This document shows, in pieces, positions 23,201 to 36,200 of a stretch of DNA of 64,000 nt. The stretch's first letter is position 1. Each line of letters opens with the position of its first letter. The notes beneath the pieces are model-generated. The model was not told the origin of the DNA. It was given only the letters and a program-made list of their open reading frames with translations, and searched no databases. Source of the stretch: Opisthocomus hoazin (Eukaryota > Chordata > Aves > Opisthocomiformes > Opisthocomidae); NCBI RefSeq assembly GCF_030867145.1, contig NC_134433.1, positions 14,825,396 through 14,889,395 on the forward strand, given 5' to 3'. Position numbers and translations under genes: made by a program.

Positions 23201-25392
23201 GCTGAGCTTGCCGACGCGAGCCCTGCGCCTCCTCGCTCCCCTCTGCGGCAGAGCCGGGCGATTCCGGGGAAGCGGGGGGCACTGGGGACGGGGGCGGCCT
23301 GGCAGCACCGGGAGAGCCCCTGCCCCTGGACTTCAGTAGCCCACTATGAAACATTAGATGAAGTTAATTAATTACTGGCATTTGTACACGCACAGTGCAC
23401 CGACTGCCAGCTGGGCAGGTGCTGCTTGGTGCTGGTGTCAAGAGGGAGACCTGGGAGTGGAAATCCAGGGAAATGCCACTTCCGAGGTTTTTTTCGTGAA
23501 GGTAAGTAATTTAATCGCAGCAGAGTAATGGGACACAAGTGGTGAGGACAGGTGTCACCTTAAAATTATTTTAACTATTGCTCAAGTTAAATGCTTAAGA
23601 TTTTATTGTCAGCATAATGTTGTTTGAATCCGTAATTTGCGTGTCCTGCTTCAGTGAACACTGCAGCTTGCGAAGGGAGGACGGTGATGTCGGGATTCCT
23701 CCGCTGGTCTTGGGACTGGGGCTGTGTGGGATGACCGGTTGCAGAAGGGGAAAGGTGCACAAAGGTTTGGAGAGCTGACAAAAGGGGGAGGGGACAACTG
23801 CAGAAAGGTGTTTGAAAATAAATACATCCCTCGGCTACTTGAAGTAATGCAGCTCGCGACTGTTGGGCCCCAAAGGGTTGTTGGTCACTGTTACAGCGGG
23901 ACATGAGTGACAGGCATAAGTGTCTGCCTCCGTGTCCGAGTCTCCACGTGCGCCCTTTGCTCCGTATCGATGCCTGTTGTTTCAGACTTCTTTGGTTTTG
24001 CACATGGTTTTTGTGAAATAATTTTGTAGGGGTTTTGTTGTTGAATTCTAACTTATCAGGACAACGATGTTCTTCCTGTGACTTTAAATATGAAGTTCTT
24101 TAAACGTGCTGCAGTCTGGAATTTGCTAAAGGTGCCATTGCGCTGCTTCTCGTGGTACAAAAAATGCACATTTCACTTGATTTCCTTTTTATAGTCCTCC
24201 GTATTGGCAGAGTACAAAAAGGAAAACGCATCGTGCCTAAAGCATGATTGGAGCTATTGACAACAACTTCCCGTGATTTAGGTGGATTGGATTTGACTTT
24301 GCGGGCTAGCAGCAACTCACGTGGGGGAGGTGTTGCCATTCCCAGTCTCTGAGCGGAGAGCCTTCCCTCTGCTGCCTCTGCAGAAACCCTGTTTTACCTG
24401 GAGGTCGTCGTTTCCCTTTTTTTCCTCATGTTCTATCATAAGAAAATTACTGGCCAGACGTTAGCTGCAAGCCTGACGCCTGGTTGCGGGTGTCTCCGTG
24501 GTTGACACACTGGCCTGTTGTGCGTTGTGTTTCTTGGCCTTGCGAGGATTTCTGAGAGAGGCAGGGGAGAAATTCCTTTTACCTAGAAATCAGCTAAACT
24601 ACGTGCGGAAAATTGGCAGCACCGGTATTGCTTTTGTCCCGAGATCTCAGGAATGCTTTCGGCAGCGACGCAGGTATCCCGTCGGTGATAGAAAGGTGCG
24701 TGCGCGAGGGTCTGGTTTAACAGTATTTCGTTGCAATCCTAGGTATCTATAGCATGAGTGGCCTTAGTGAGTTTGTTGAAGTGCACATTTTTTTTTTTCA
24801 AAAGTAAATTTTAAGATGAAAAAGATATATACTATATAAATATATAGAGATATTTAGAAACTTGGTTTGTGGTGCACAAGTTTGGTGTTGGATCGCTAAA
24901 TAATTGTCACAGGTACCATATGTGTAACTTCTTTTATGTATATTCCTTTATGGGAAGCGATGTTGCCATGGTAACTACAACTTTACAGTTTCTTTACTAC
25001 TTAATGATGTGAATGAACTCTACATTTTATTGAATATTACCAGGTTCAGTACTATTTTTATACTTTATTGAACTACAGGGGATTTTAATTTAATAGCATT
25101 TTAAAAAAGATGTTGCTTGAACTGTATAACTGTATAAATCAAACTACTTATACGAAAACCACCTCTAAACCAGAATCTCTACCTGTAGTGCCACGTTCAT
25201 TTATACGAGAGTATCTTGACCATTACTAGACTTGGAAGACCACCCTACTTGTCGTGTCGAGACTAACGTTTCGTATCCCACTTCTCACAGACTGCAGTGC
25301 CCGACATTATTTGTAACCATCAAACCATACTATGTTTGTAACCAGCATTGTGATATTCTGTAATTGTATCGCTAAAATGAAATATTGACCTA

Positions 25393-25398
25393 ATAAAT
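25393..25398 (+). promoter_or_regulatory. APPBP2: Distal polyadenylation signal AATAAA
   Basis: Canonical hexamer in CCTAATAAATATAG, followed within 40 nt by GTATCTGCGTTGAATTTGGT, a G/U-rich downstream element. It would end a transcript with a UTR of about 5.5 kb. Confidence 0.55.
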
Positions 25399-26389
25399 AT
25401 AGTGTTCCCGCATTTGGAAGTATCTGCGTTGAATTTGGTTAAAACTTTGCTTTCGATAAATACCAGCCCTCTTGCTCCCCCTTACCACTGCCTCATCAGA
25501 ACGAGTGGAAAAGTGGAGGTTTGGCTGTGTCTGCTTTTCAACAGGGAGTTAGTGCGAGGCTGGAAGTTGGGCTGAGCTGAGTGTAGCTTCCACGGCGCTG
25601 ACGCTGGCTTGCAGCGGGTCTGTCGTTTTTCTGAGCTATTCCACCAGTGTTCCCTGTGTTCTGGCACGTGTCCCGGCTGGCGCCTTGGAGGAGAGCTGCA
25701 GACCTGCCTCCGGTGAGTTGGCTCCCACCTCTCCACCGCTCGCTGCAGCGCAGCCCTGCCCGGGGTGCGAGCACAGTCAGTGCTGCTGTGGGTTTAATTA
25801 ATGAACCGTGGGGACAGCAGGTCCTGCGGTCAGTCTGCGAGTCCGTCTGGTTTGTCCGGTCAGCTGCAAAACCCAAAGCCATCTTGGCCGAATAACTTCT
25901 GGTGCCGTCACTGCCAGTGTCACCGGAAGAAGCCGTACAGAGCTGATCGTTTCCCTGAGCAGGGTGATTTGGTTTCCGTCAATCTACGATCGTACAGCTC
26001 TGGGGGTGCTTTCATTTTAGGTGGCCCCTTCGTTTTGTGTTTGATACTCCTTCCTGTAGATGGAGTTGTAAATCTGGTTGCCTTTTCACCTAGGAGCTTC
26101 TGATACCCCAGCAGTTGAATTAAAACCCAGAAGCACTTAATGCAACTGGGCCTGTAAGTTTTGATGGCTTCAGTTTTTCCTCTTCTATTTATTTAAATGA
26201 GAATCTTTAGACTAGACGCTGCACTCCTAGAATAGATGGAAGCTGTGTTTGTCGTTCAGCAATTCAGCCTATACTATGCCAGCATGGTAATGTCCGTGTG
26301 CGAGAACGCCGATAGCTGACCGTAAGGAGATTTTTAAACAAAACCAGCCCTGCACACACCCAGGAGGAAGAGCATCCTGCCTCTCCGAG

Positions 26390-26406
26390 GGAGGAGGAGG
26401 AGGAGG
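26390..26406 (+). repeat. (GGA)n microsatellite
   Basis: Short GAGGAGGAGGAGGAGG tract downstream of APPBP2. Confidence 0.85.
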
Positions 26407-29400
26407 TTGTGCTCAGCAGTGTGCGAACCCACTGCTGGTTTTAAGCTGAAGTGTCTTGAGTTGCAAAGAAAAGGTGGTTGTGGCTGTGGCTGTGGCCCAG
26501 ACCCGATTTCCAGGCGTGAGCTCTAACGGAGCGCGCCTGCGTGAGAGGGGAGTGCTGTAGCTCACTTTGGCTCTGGGTTTTTTTCCCCCCTCTCAACTTA
26601 TTTTGTTGATTATTGACCATTTATGCAGCTTTTTCTGCAAACTTCCCTACCAAGCTAGCTGCTGCTGAAGAGTTGTGCAGGTGTTTAGGTTGTTTCTGTC
26701 CTTGATGGCACTTCTGAAGGCTTCTACCTTTGATACACGACATGTGCCAGTGCTCCGCGTTCATCTGGGCACTCGCTAGGATCCTTAATGCTCGGATGCT
26801 CTTGTGGGTACAGAGTGAAGATGTTGATACCGGCCTTTACGGGCAAGTCTCTGCAGGCTGGTGACAACTGAGCCTGCTGGGTGCCTGCGAAGTGCGAGCC
26901 ACGGGCGGGTGGGAGCCCTCGGTAGCTGTCAGATGTGGATCCTTCCCTGCTTGGTGGGCTCTTTTCCCCGAAGGTAGCCATGGGAACACAAAGTCTCTCG
27001 TGCAAGCAAGCAGTCACAGCATGAAGCCATCTCATGTGGCTGCCTGAGCACAGCAAAGGTTGGAAATCAGCATTTCTAAGAGCTTTTATTTTTAAACCAT
27101 CAGGTTTCTGAGTCATTTGTCTTCAGTTTGCCTGTAAATGACCGACAAACCTCCAGCTCTCTGCTGGCCTCCGACAGAGGGCTCTTCTTGTTTCACAGGT
27201 CTGCAATTTCAGTTTTCAAAGGAAAAATGCCTTCAAACTGTGGTCCAGCTGTTAGGAGGCCGAGCGCAACTGAAAGGTGCTGCACCCCGAGGAACCCAGG
27301 TAAGGTCTCTGAGGCAGGTTCACCTCTAAAACGAGGATGACTCCAGAGGTGGTGAGGCTGAAGTCCTTGAGATTGTGGCTGTGCCCTCTGTGGTTGTGTA
27401 GCCCGATACGTCCCATCTGTGCAAGTTTAAATGGGTGAAAGATGCACGTCCCCAGGTGTCTGCGTGTACTCCTCCAACTTGCTCAATTCTTTCCCTTTTC
27501 CCCAGGGAAACGCTGATGTTTTTGAGAGTACTGAAGCCAAACTACCGAGCCCAGACCAGTAGTGGGAGATGTTGTAAAAGGTCTGTGAGCGTCAGCTGGT
27601 ATGAAGGAAGCATTAACAACCACCACCCAAAAACTGTTCCTGCCCAGGTAGAGGTAGCCTGGCCTTGAAAACGGAGGGATGAGGTCATACAGCTGGTTTT
27701 TGGGGAGTTAACTACACAAGCTGGGTAAAAGCTGCCTCCCAGTAATGCCTTTCTTTCCCTGGTTAGTCTGAGCAGAGTCCAAACCCTGCCATCGGCAAGG
27801 CTCGGGCTCTTTCTCACGCTGACAAAATGTGTCAATTCCCCTGAAACCGGCCGAGGCGAGCTGTGGGGAGCAGGCTGGCTTGTTGCTGGATGCTCTGGGG
27901 TTTGTTGGGATTTTGTGTTTGGTGGTTTTTTGGTTTGGTTTTTAAGCATGAAGAGAAATGCTCCCTTGGACTTCCTGAAGCCCGGGGAGCTCTTTCTGGC
28001 TGGCAAAAAGCAGAGTGCATCTCCAGCAAGGACGGCTCCTGTGCTGGGGGTGTGCGTCCAGGGGTGAGCGTCACTGCTGCGGGGCCTTGGGCAGCACAAG
28101 TTCTGTTTATTCCTGACATCTTTTGTTTCCCTCTAAACAAAGTCTCTGCTTCCTATGGCACAAAATGTGTGCTTTACTGTCCTGAACTCAGCTGTCAGCA
28201 GTGGCCTCTGCATCTCTTCAGGTGCTGGTTTGGTGGGGAAAATGGGAGTTTGTGTCTCTTTCTTTTTCCCTTTTTTTTTTCTTTGGTTCTACACCACACA
28301 TAGACACTTTATAAAATGCATGAAAATCTTACTTTCCTTAAAAGCTGAGGCCAAGGTTACGCAACGCTTCCATGAATTCCCTGATGTTCCATTTAAATGC
28401 AAAAGAGCAACCAGCCTGCGTTAGGCAACGTGCATTGAGCGCTACAAGCTGCGCAGCTGTGCAAGTCTGCTGTGGTAGCACCCCTGCCCGTCAGCTTCCA
28501 AAGCGGGAAAAAGCAATCGCTGTAACACGGCGCGAGTGGCACTGGTGCAGCCTGTGGTTGATACCAAAGGTTCTCTCCTCGTGCACCTGGAGCAGGGACC
28601 TCCAATGGTGGAGTATTTTCTCTTGCCTTCCTTCGCTCACGTCATCTGCTCAGGAGGCTCTGTGAGGTTGTTGCTGACAGAGCTCAGTTTTCCTTGAGAG
28701 CTTTCCTGTCACTTTTAAGTTACCTGAAGTCCTGCTGGAAAAATTGTACATTAATCCAAGTCTTGAGCAGGCTTTAATCTTGCTCAGTTTCGTCTTAAAC
28801 AAGTGTGACATTTTGAGGGCATACAGTATTTTTCTGATGCAGCTGCATGTGATACTACGTGTGGTTTCATACCATGTGTGCTATGGAGAAAGCTCAAAAG
28901 CTTTGGCTAGGAGAAATACTCTGTTAATCTAAGAAAATTCTGAGTGTTCTGCTGCTGAACCAGGTCTGCACCCCATGAGTGGTTAGGATCCCTGGGTATA
29001 ACTGTGTGGCTGCTCTTAGGCGTAATGAAATCCAATGTGGGACACCAAATCTGTTGCCCAGAGAAGGCAACGCGTGACATCCCCCTGCACAACCTCTGAT
29101 GAACAGTTTTCTGCGTACGCTTGGCAGCGGTGCCTCTGCGGGCAGCACAGCCAGGGACTTCAGTCTCTTGCCAAGGTCCCTGGATGTGATCCAAGATGCC
29201 ATTTAAAAAGGAAATATGTTGTCTTGATTCTAAAAATGGCCTGTGTTATCTGCCCTTCCAAAGGGATCTGGGAGGGATTTTTCTTGCTTGGGTTCAGACC
29301 TGAAGACAATAGCTAAGCCCCCCACCCCACCGTCTGATTTCTGGTGCGTAGGAAGGGAGGATCTTCGAGTTTTTTACTGATCAGACTAAAAGATCTCCAT

Positions 29401-29802
29401 GCCAATCTACTGATGTTTCTGATGTTTTCTTAAAACCTGGATTTCACCATAAATCAAATCTAGCCAACCCTAAAGCCCAAACCAGCCAGTTCTGTTACTG
29501 TTTTCTCGCTATTCGTGTCCTGAAGCGTTAGCTCTCAGAGGAGTCTCTTCCTGCAGCAGCAGTCAAACAGGGCTCTAGCAGTCTCGGGCTGGATCAGTGG
29601 ATGGCAGCTGCTGCATCTGCCAAGAACACTGATGTGTGTATGGGCTCACAGCCATTATTTACCTAAAACAGTTAGAAATGACAAGTGTATGTGTAAAAGT
29701 TATGAAACTTCTTTTTTACCTGTTTTCCATACGCCAGTCTCTTCGCTTTCTCTCCCGTTCCCTGCTCCCCGGCTGGTACGGCTGCAGACCATGTGGAGGG
29801 TT

Positions 29803-29820
29803 TGTGTGTGTGTGTGCGTA
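29803..29820 (+). repeat. (TG)n microsatellite
   Basis: TGTGTGTGTGTGTGCGTA tract just downstream of the CHCT1 stop on the minus-strand gene. Confidence 0.85.
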
Positions 29821-30105
29821 TGTTTGAGTAGAAAAGAACAGGGAGCAGACCCTGCTCTCGTCAGAAGAGGGTCTCTGCCATAGCATGGACAGGAGCAGCT
29901 GCCAGCTCCCTTACGAATGCTGTTCTTCCATTATTGGGGCTTATACAAAAAGAATGAGGTAGTAAAGGTAGGTCTGGTACTTACACATCCTTGATCAAGT
30001 CTCAATGCTGGTGCACAGCTGTTAGGAAACTCCAGGATAATAATACATAAGATCACATGGTTTAAAATAGTATAATTTTCGTTTTGCTTGGGTCGAAGCT
30101 CGTTG

Positions 30106-30246
30106 CTATGATGCTGCAAGTATTTCAGTATTTTGTGGTCTTGGGAAACCATGGAGACTGTCTTTATTCCCTGATTTTTGTTCAGGTGATGATACTGTAT
30201 TAGTTGATTTCTGTTTTTCCATTGACCTCTGAAGTTGTCTGGGAAC
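30106..30246 (-). CDS. CHCT1: CHCT1 last coding exon
   Basis: On the minus strand a long pyrimidine tract (interrupted T-rich run, then TTTTCAAG) precedes GTTCCCAGACAACTTC. Read in phase 0 it gives VPRQLQRSMEKQKSTNTVSS and continues through NKDSLHGFPRPQNTEILAAS to TAG at 30106-30108. KDSL and the basic/polar composition resemble the human C-terminal segment. An alternative frame is also open across the exon, but phase 0 fits the upstream exons. Confidence 0.7.
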   Translation of the reverse strand, partial: VPRQLQRSMEKQKSTNTVSSPEQKSGNKDSLHGFPRPQNTEILAAS

Positions 30247-33200
30247 CTTGAAAACAAAAAAAAAAGAACAAGTATAAATGGAAGGCATAACTCCTCTGAG
30301 AATCTGTATCTCCTGCAGGAGCCAACACTGGTGTGCCCAGGCTGTCCTCTGGGGGCTTTACGGGGTGGATTCTGCAGATGGTTCAATCCCACAAATACGT
30401 TGTCACCAGGAATACATAGGAACACCAGGCTGCTTGCGATGGCTCACCACCCAGGCTCTCGAGCAACCAGCAATCCCAAACCCTTGCTATGCTCATTACA
30501 TTTCAATTGCACTAATTTTTAGTATTCCATGCACTTTGTGTCTCTGGTGCATTTATCTACGTGACAGTTGGTTGGGTGGCGTTTTCCCCGTGCTTACAGG
30601 GGAGCAGACCAGCGGAGGAGGATCGCCTGGAGCCGCGCAGCCGGCAGGTTAGTGCGGGACTCCTACTCAGCCTCCCAGATCACGCTGTCTAGCTAGCTCA
30701 TGTTTTTTGACTTTTAGTTTACCAATTTGGATTTTAAGTTCTCCTTCAGAGCTGTTACATACCAGATTGGACTTTTTTAGAGGTAAATAGAGTGACTGGG
30801 GAGAAAAGAGATGAAAAGCAAGATGGTTATGAGCACATGAGAACTCCCACAGGACATGTGATTGCATTTTAGCAGCTTGAAAATAGGCTTATGTGGGACA
30901 AACTCTCCTTCTGCAGGCAGACTGTGGCACCTGTTTGTGGCAAAGCCGATCCGTCAGCAATTGCTTCTAACGTCCCTTTTTCATCCCGCCTTCGGGGTTT
31001 GCATACGCCGGAGTTCTGGCTGGGGTAACCAGGCTGCCAGTGACTCTGGGCTACAGGTTGGTCTGCATTTTTGCTGGAGAAGACCAGCGCGTGTGGCTTT
31101 GCTAGGGTGGGCCCAAAGGCAAGCCACAACTATGTTTTGAGCATCCAGATTGCTATGTAAAGACACGCTAATTAACGCCAGCTGACGTGGGGCAACAAAG
31201 GGATGTCTTCTCCTTCCTTAATACTGCCTTACAGCAGCTTCTCTTGCTGTTCTTTTTCCTACTGTCATGTCTCTTCTGAGACAGCAGTTCAACGTGCCCA
31301 AGTCCTCTGGCTCCACCACCGATCACGTCTTCACCTGCTCATCCTTTTGCAATAAAACCAAGTGTAGATGGCTCTACTCGAGCAGGAAAATGCTTCTCCT
31401 GCGCGGTGCCACTGTGACCTCGGCTATGCGATTATCTCTCATCTGTCATTCTTGCTGCAGGGCGGTGACTTGGCAGGGGTGTTGGTAGTGACTGTCTCTG
31501 TGACCTGGGTGTTCCTGCAGGTCTCACCTCTGTGGAGATCCCAACTGTTCTGAAGCTGCTTCGGTTTCTTTTCTTTGAGTCCTGGAACTGAATCTGGGTT
31601 TTCTGAAGGACAGCATAATTGCTTTAAAAAAAAGAAAAAAAGAAAGAGAAAACACTTTTAAAGATATTTATATGAGCAAACAGCACACATTGACTCATGC
31701 TTGGGCAATAACTCTTGCTTAACCATGGTCCTGTTGGGTGGCAGCAGCAGCGAGCTGAGAAATGACTGTACTGTCTGCGCAAACCCTCGCTCTGCAAAGT
31801 GTTTGTTCCTGGCAGCTGAGATCTGCGGCTCCATCCCACCCAGCAGCGAGTCCCGCCGAGTTCCCTGCGCTGACACCCAGCCCAGCCGACCCATGTGCTG
31901 ACTCCCAGTGTAGCTATTTGCGCTGGCCCAGTCCAAGTGCTTTTAAACCCTGTGTTTTAAAGCAGGAACCCTTTTCAGCACGCTGGGGAGAGGACGGGCC
32001 GTTCCCAGATGCTCTGGGGAGATGCTCAGCTGGTGCTGGTGGCAGCATCCGAACAAAGGCTGAGGCATGTGTGGGACCAGGGTGCTGCCCAGCCCCGCTG
32101 CCCCTGGCCGGGGTGCGCTGCCGCTGGAGGTCACTGTCGCGATGTGGCACCCGAGGAGGCAGGGGGTGGCGATGGGCCCTGGCACCCAGCGCCCGAAGGG
32201 TGCTGGGGTGGTACCGCCGACCCGGATCGCCCGTGCTGCGCGACCTTCTAGGCTGTCCTGGGAAAATCATGATTTTCGTGTTGCCAGTGGTCATGCTGTT
32301 TGGCTGCTTTTTTTTTTTAAAAAAAAAAAAAAAAACACCAACAAACCAACCCGAACTTCCAGAGTCAGCCCAGAAGACTGATTTCTTTGCTCTCTGACGG
32401 AGACGTGGGGCTGATTTCTGCGCCCTTCGGCAGTGTACGGGAGCTAGCAGATTGCAAAGGAAAATGATGCTCTGTTGTAGCTCTAAGCTGAGAAGTGGAT
32501 CTGGTCTGGTATTTTCAGTAAGTCTAAAAGCAGAGTTAGGACCACTGTTTAAATTCAAATGTGGTTGTGGGTTTTTTTAAATAACAATAATTTAAACAAA
32601 AAAAACCTAAAGCCCAAATGTGAGGGAAGGGGACATAGATCCCTGATTTGGAGATGACTGGAAAGCAAGGTTGCTCGCTATCCTCTCTCCTTTAACAAAA
32701 CGCACAAAATTATCAAATTGCCACGCTGACAACCTCAATCGCTTGCTAATTGCATATTGATTCTGTATTTTTATGCTCACTCATCTAAATAATGAGACGT
32801 TTCCAAATAATCTATTTCTGTTGTGAGGAACGCGCCGGTCCCCCCCCCCGGATCTGCAGCCTGTTGTTGATGCTCTAGCAGGGAGCCGACTGCTGTTCCC
32901 TTCCCACAAAGGGCAAAGATGCTTATTTTTCTCCCACTTGTCTTGCATAACAAAAGGCATTTGTCAACCGTTACGTAACGGCAGAATTCATCGCTGCTTC
33001 GGTCGGCCTTGTTGGCGGCAGCCTCGTCCCCAGCGCCGCGCAGCCGTAGCTGGCAGGCTCTTGCTGGCTGCAGGTCGGTGCGTGCTCCTCGGCGTGCGCC
33101 GGTGCATCCCGACAGCGCACGACGCAGTCTGGCTAATGCTTGTCACCCACCATTTGGGTTCCCCCCTCCCCTTTTATTTTTTTCCCCCCTCCTCCTTGGA

Positions 33201-36200
33201 AAGGAAGATGTGGAGTTGTGTGTTCCCGTTGTGGTTTTTATTTTGGGGAGCAAAAGGACGGGAAGGTGTTTGGGGGGGTTATTTCCATTTTAATGCTTGT
33301 TCTGGGATGGAGATGGGGAGCTGCCCTCAGCCACGAGCCCTGCAGAAGCAGCGGGGCTTGTCCTTAGCTGAGGTGATGTCCTGGGCTCTACCGAGCCGCT
33401 GAGAAGGGCTGTGCTGGAAATGGAGCTCCATTCCCCCTCTGCAGCGCTCGCAACTCTAAGGGAGCAAGAACGCCTGTCGCCGCTGTCCTCCCAGGGCTGC
33501 CAGTTGCTCTTTTTAATATCTCCCAATTAATCTCAGGCATCTCACGCTAGCAACAGGAATTTGTGTTTGGTTTTTTTTTTCTTTACAATAGGTTTGATTT
33601 CCTCATTGTTGAAGTATCTTTTAGAGCCTTAAAAATAAATAAATGGTTTTGCTTCTGCATAAACTAAAAGCTAAAACTGTGGGGCCAGCCCCCCTTCTTC
33701 TCTAACTGGAGGAGACAGCTGTTTACCTGTGGCCTCAAAGTTATTTATGGCCTTATCACTGCCAGCTATCAGATGACCACAGCTCCTTTTTTAACGCAAA
33801 GCAAGTAGTGTTCCGGTAACACAACGAGGTCTCACCTGCTGCTGTTTTCTGATTTACTCAAAACAATTTTCTTGCTGACTTTTTTTAATTATAGATCTGT
33901 TTTTAATTTCTTTTTAATAAACTTCTTAAAGTATGTGTTTCTTGTGGACCTTTGAACTTCCTGGTGTACTCAGCCTTTGCTCAGGAGATATGTTTATGAT
34001 TGGTTATGAGTGTGCTTAAATGGGTTAACCCTTCGGAGTCGGTGTTCTCAGGAAACTGTTCGTTACAGTTTCCTTGCATGGCTGATGCTCAGGCACAGAA
34101 ATTGGCTTTGGCAAACACAGGCTTTACCTGAGCCAGTTGCTTGATTCAAAGCTTAGGTCCTATGTAATCAGATAAAACTATGGGTCATGTTTGGTCTGTA
34201 AAGCATGACTGGAAACATGCGATCAGCAAACAGCTGCAAAAATTGTAAACCACGGTGCTGAGGACACCAGCTCAGCTTCCCAGAGCTCGCCAGGGAAAGG
34301 TGCTGGTGGCTGCAGTAGCTCAGTGCCTGTGTTATGGTAGGAACCAGCAATATGTGCAGGATTCGTGGCCTTGCTACTTCTCAGTAGCAGGCTTTTCCTT
34401 TGAGATGGATCAACCCATGTAAGCTGTATGATATAGTTATCCCCTTAAAGTCAGCACAGCAGGAACATCTTACTGGGTATTAACTTTCCTATTTGCTTAC
34501 CAGAAACTTATCCATTTCATTGTTCTTGATGTACGTATACAGCTTCTGCAGTTGCCTTTCATCCATCTCTGAGAAGAGGGAGACGAACCGCCAGAACATC
34601 CTTGGGAAAAGAAAGACAAGCAGATTATGCATGTGAGTACAAACTTCATCCTCTTCCTCACTCTGCTCCCTAGTTCTGGCTTGGTGAGTATAGCCACCGA
34701 CATACCCTTTGTGCAGTTTATTTATTTATTTTTTTTTTCCCCCTTCCATAAAGCTTATAAGCTCTTAAAGAACTGCTCCTCCCTAAGCGCGGGAATGGTT
34801 ATCTGTTAACTCGGATGGCTACATAGGAGCCCCTTTACTGGCAAAGGGATGTTGCTGATGGGCAGCACATTGAAATTGGCCTTACTCTGGGCAGCATTAG
34901 GTACCACATGGCCTCTGCTAAAATTACCTGCAAGATCTGTGAGTATTTGGCAGTTAGAGCAAGCTATACAAGTCTCCTGTAGATACCCAATCTGATTTCC
35001 AGTGCCTGGAAACGTAGGGCCAAAGTAGATGTCAAAATGCCTGCTGGGAGCAGCGGGGGCTGGAGCCTGTCACGCTGGGAGCATCGCCGGCATGGTACCA
35101 CCAGCACCAGGAAGAGGAGACCCTTACTTCTGCCAGTGCGTGACTTCCATGGGTCTGCAGTGCCGCTGGAGAAACAGATCGATCTGGTCCCCAATTAGGG
35201 TCAAACTTGTCTTCATGTACTTCAGTTTTTTCTCTGTGGGGACATGCTGGGGCAATTGCAGTTTCCTAAGTGACTTCTTGAAGGGTCTCAAAAGCTCCTT
35301 GCACTGTAAAGAAAAAATGTTGGCATAGATGTTTAGCACTTTAAATCCCAGTCCAGGCATTCCTTTGCACTAAATAGACTGGTTAAAAGCTGTCTGGGAA
35401 AGCACTGAAGGAGTGTTGTGATTTGGTGAGTGTCTCTGTGGACACCGGGGAGCTGACGTGGGTCTTCGGCAGGACCTTTGTCAGGCATTCCTGCATGTCC
35501 CAAGGTTGGGGACACCCCAGGCAAAGCATGCTGAAGGTGACATGAAAAGGAAATTGAGGGTTTGAGACTGGAAATTCCTTTTGAACATTGTAGGGTGAAA
35601 GAGACAGATTTCAGGCTACGAAAGAGCTGTTGTTCTGCAGGGAGGGGGAAAGGGAACTGCTTTACTGCTTTTCTCACGCTGCTTCTTCCTGAGGCCAAAC
35701 CTGGGACGTGTTGCAAACATTTGCACGTAACACATGAGCAAATACTGTGACTTCATACCCTCCCATTTGTCTGTCTTTTTTTTTTTTTTGTCTATTCTGC
35801 ACACTGGGCTATAACTGGGGCTGTGTATGGTTATGCCAATCACCAGGAATGGGAATGTTGTGTCCCGGTGCGAGATGGAGCTTTGTGGCTGCAGTGGAAG
35901 TGATGCAGAGGAACCAGACCACTACAGCCAGGGAGCACATGGCATCAGGTGAAGTGATAGTGCAGCAGTACTTGTTTCGGAAAAACTGAACAGTGTATGT
36001 GGAATGTGATTATTCTGTTGTTGTTGTTGTTTGGGGGAGTCTTTTTGTTATTTGTTTTTGGGTTTTTTTTAACTGCAAGTGCGATGTCCAGATGACTGGG
36101 AAACAATGATGAAGTAAAAAACTTGCAGACATGGAAGAAATCTACAGAATGAAGTGTCTTGTCCTGCTTTTTTGCTGCCTCTGCCAAACTCCTGAGTTTT

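Larger units (their letters stand above)
19910..25420 (+). other. APPBP2: APPBP2 3' UTR (long form)
   Basis: The sequence downstream of the stop has two proximal AATAAA signals (20198 and 20281) and a distal one at 25393 followed by G/T-rich sequence. Human APPBP2 is known for a multi-kilobase 3' UTR, and the AT-rich block at about 24780-25420 looks like conserved terminal UTR. A GC-rich block at 23150-23330 interrupts the otherwise AT-rich UTR. Assignment of the whole interval as UTR is an inference; no transcript evidence is available here. Confidence 0.6.
25421..30105. other. Intergenic region between APPBP2 and CHCT1 (tail to tail)
   Basis: APPBP2 ends from the left and CHCT1 ends from the right, so this interval holds only 3' flanks. 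It contains a (GGA)n tract at 26390-26406 and a (TG)n tract at 29803-29820. Many open frames exist on both strands in the moderately GC-rich part (25.5-28.7 kb), but none shows protein-like composition, similarity or splice support. The CHCT1 polyadenylation signal was not identified with confidence. Confidence 0.6.

Noticed and set aside
22676-23308. 210-codon minus-strand frame opposite the APPBP2 3' UTR
   Set aside because: Starts at GTG, crosses both AT-rich and GC-rich sequence, low-complexity composition and no recognisable domain.
27542-28099. 185-codon minus-strand frame downstream of APPBP2
   Set aside because: No recognisable family, no splice context and a partly low-complexity Lys/Pro/Gln segment.
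31762-32397. 211-codon plus-strand frame in a CHCT1 intron
   Set aside because: Includes a translated homopolymer (Phe/Lys runs) and overlaps an equally long frame on the other strand; best explained by composition.
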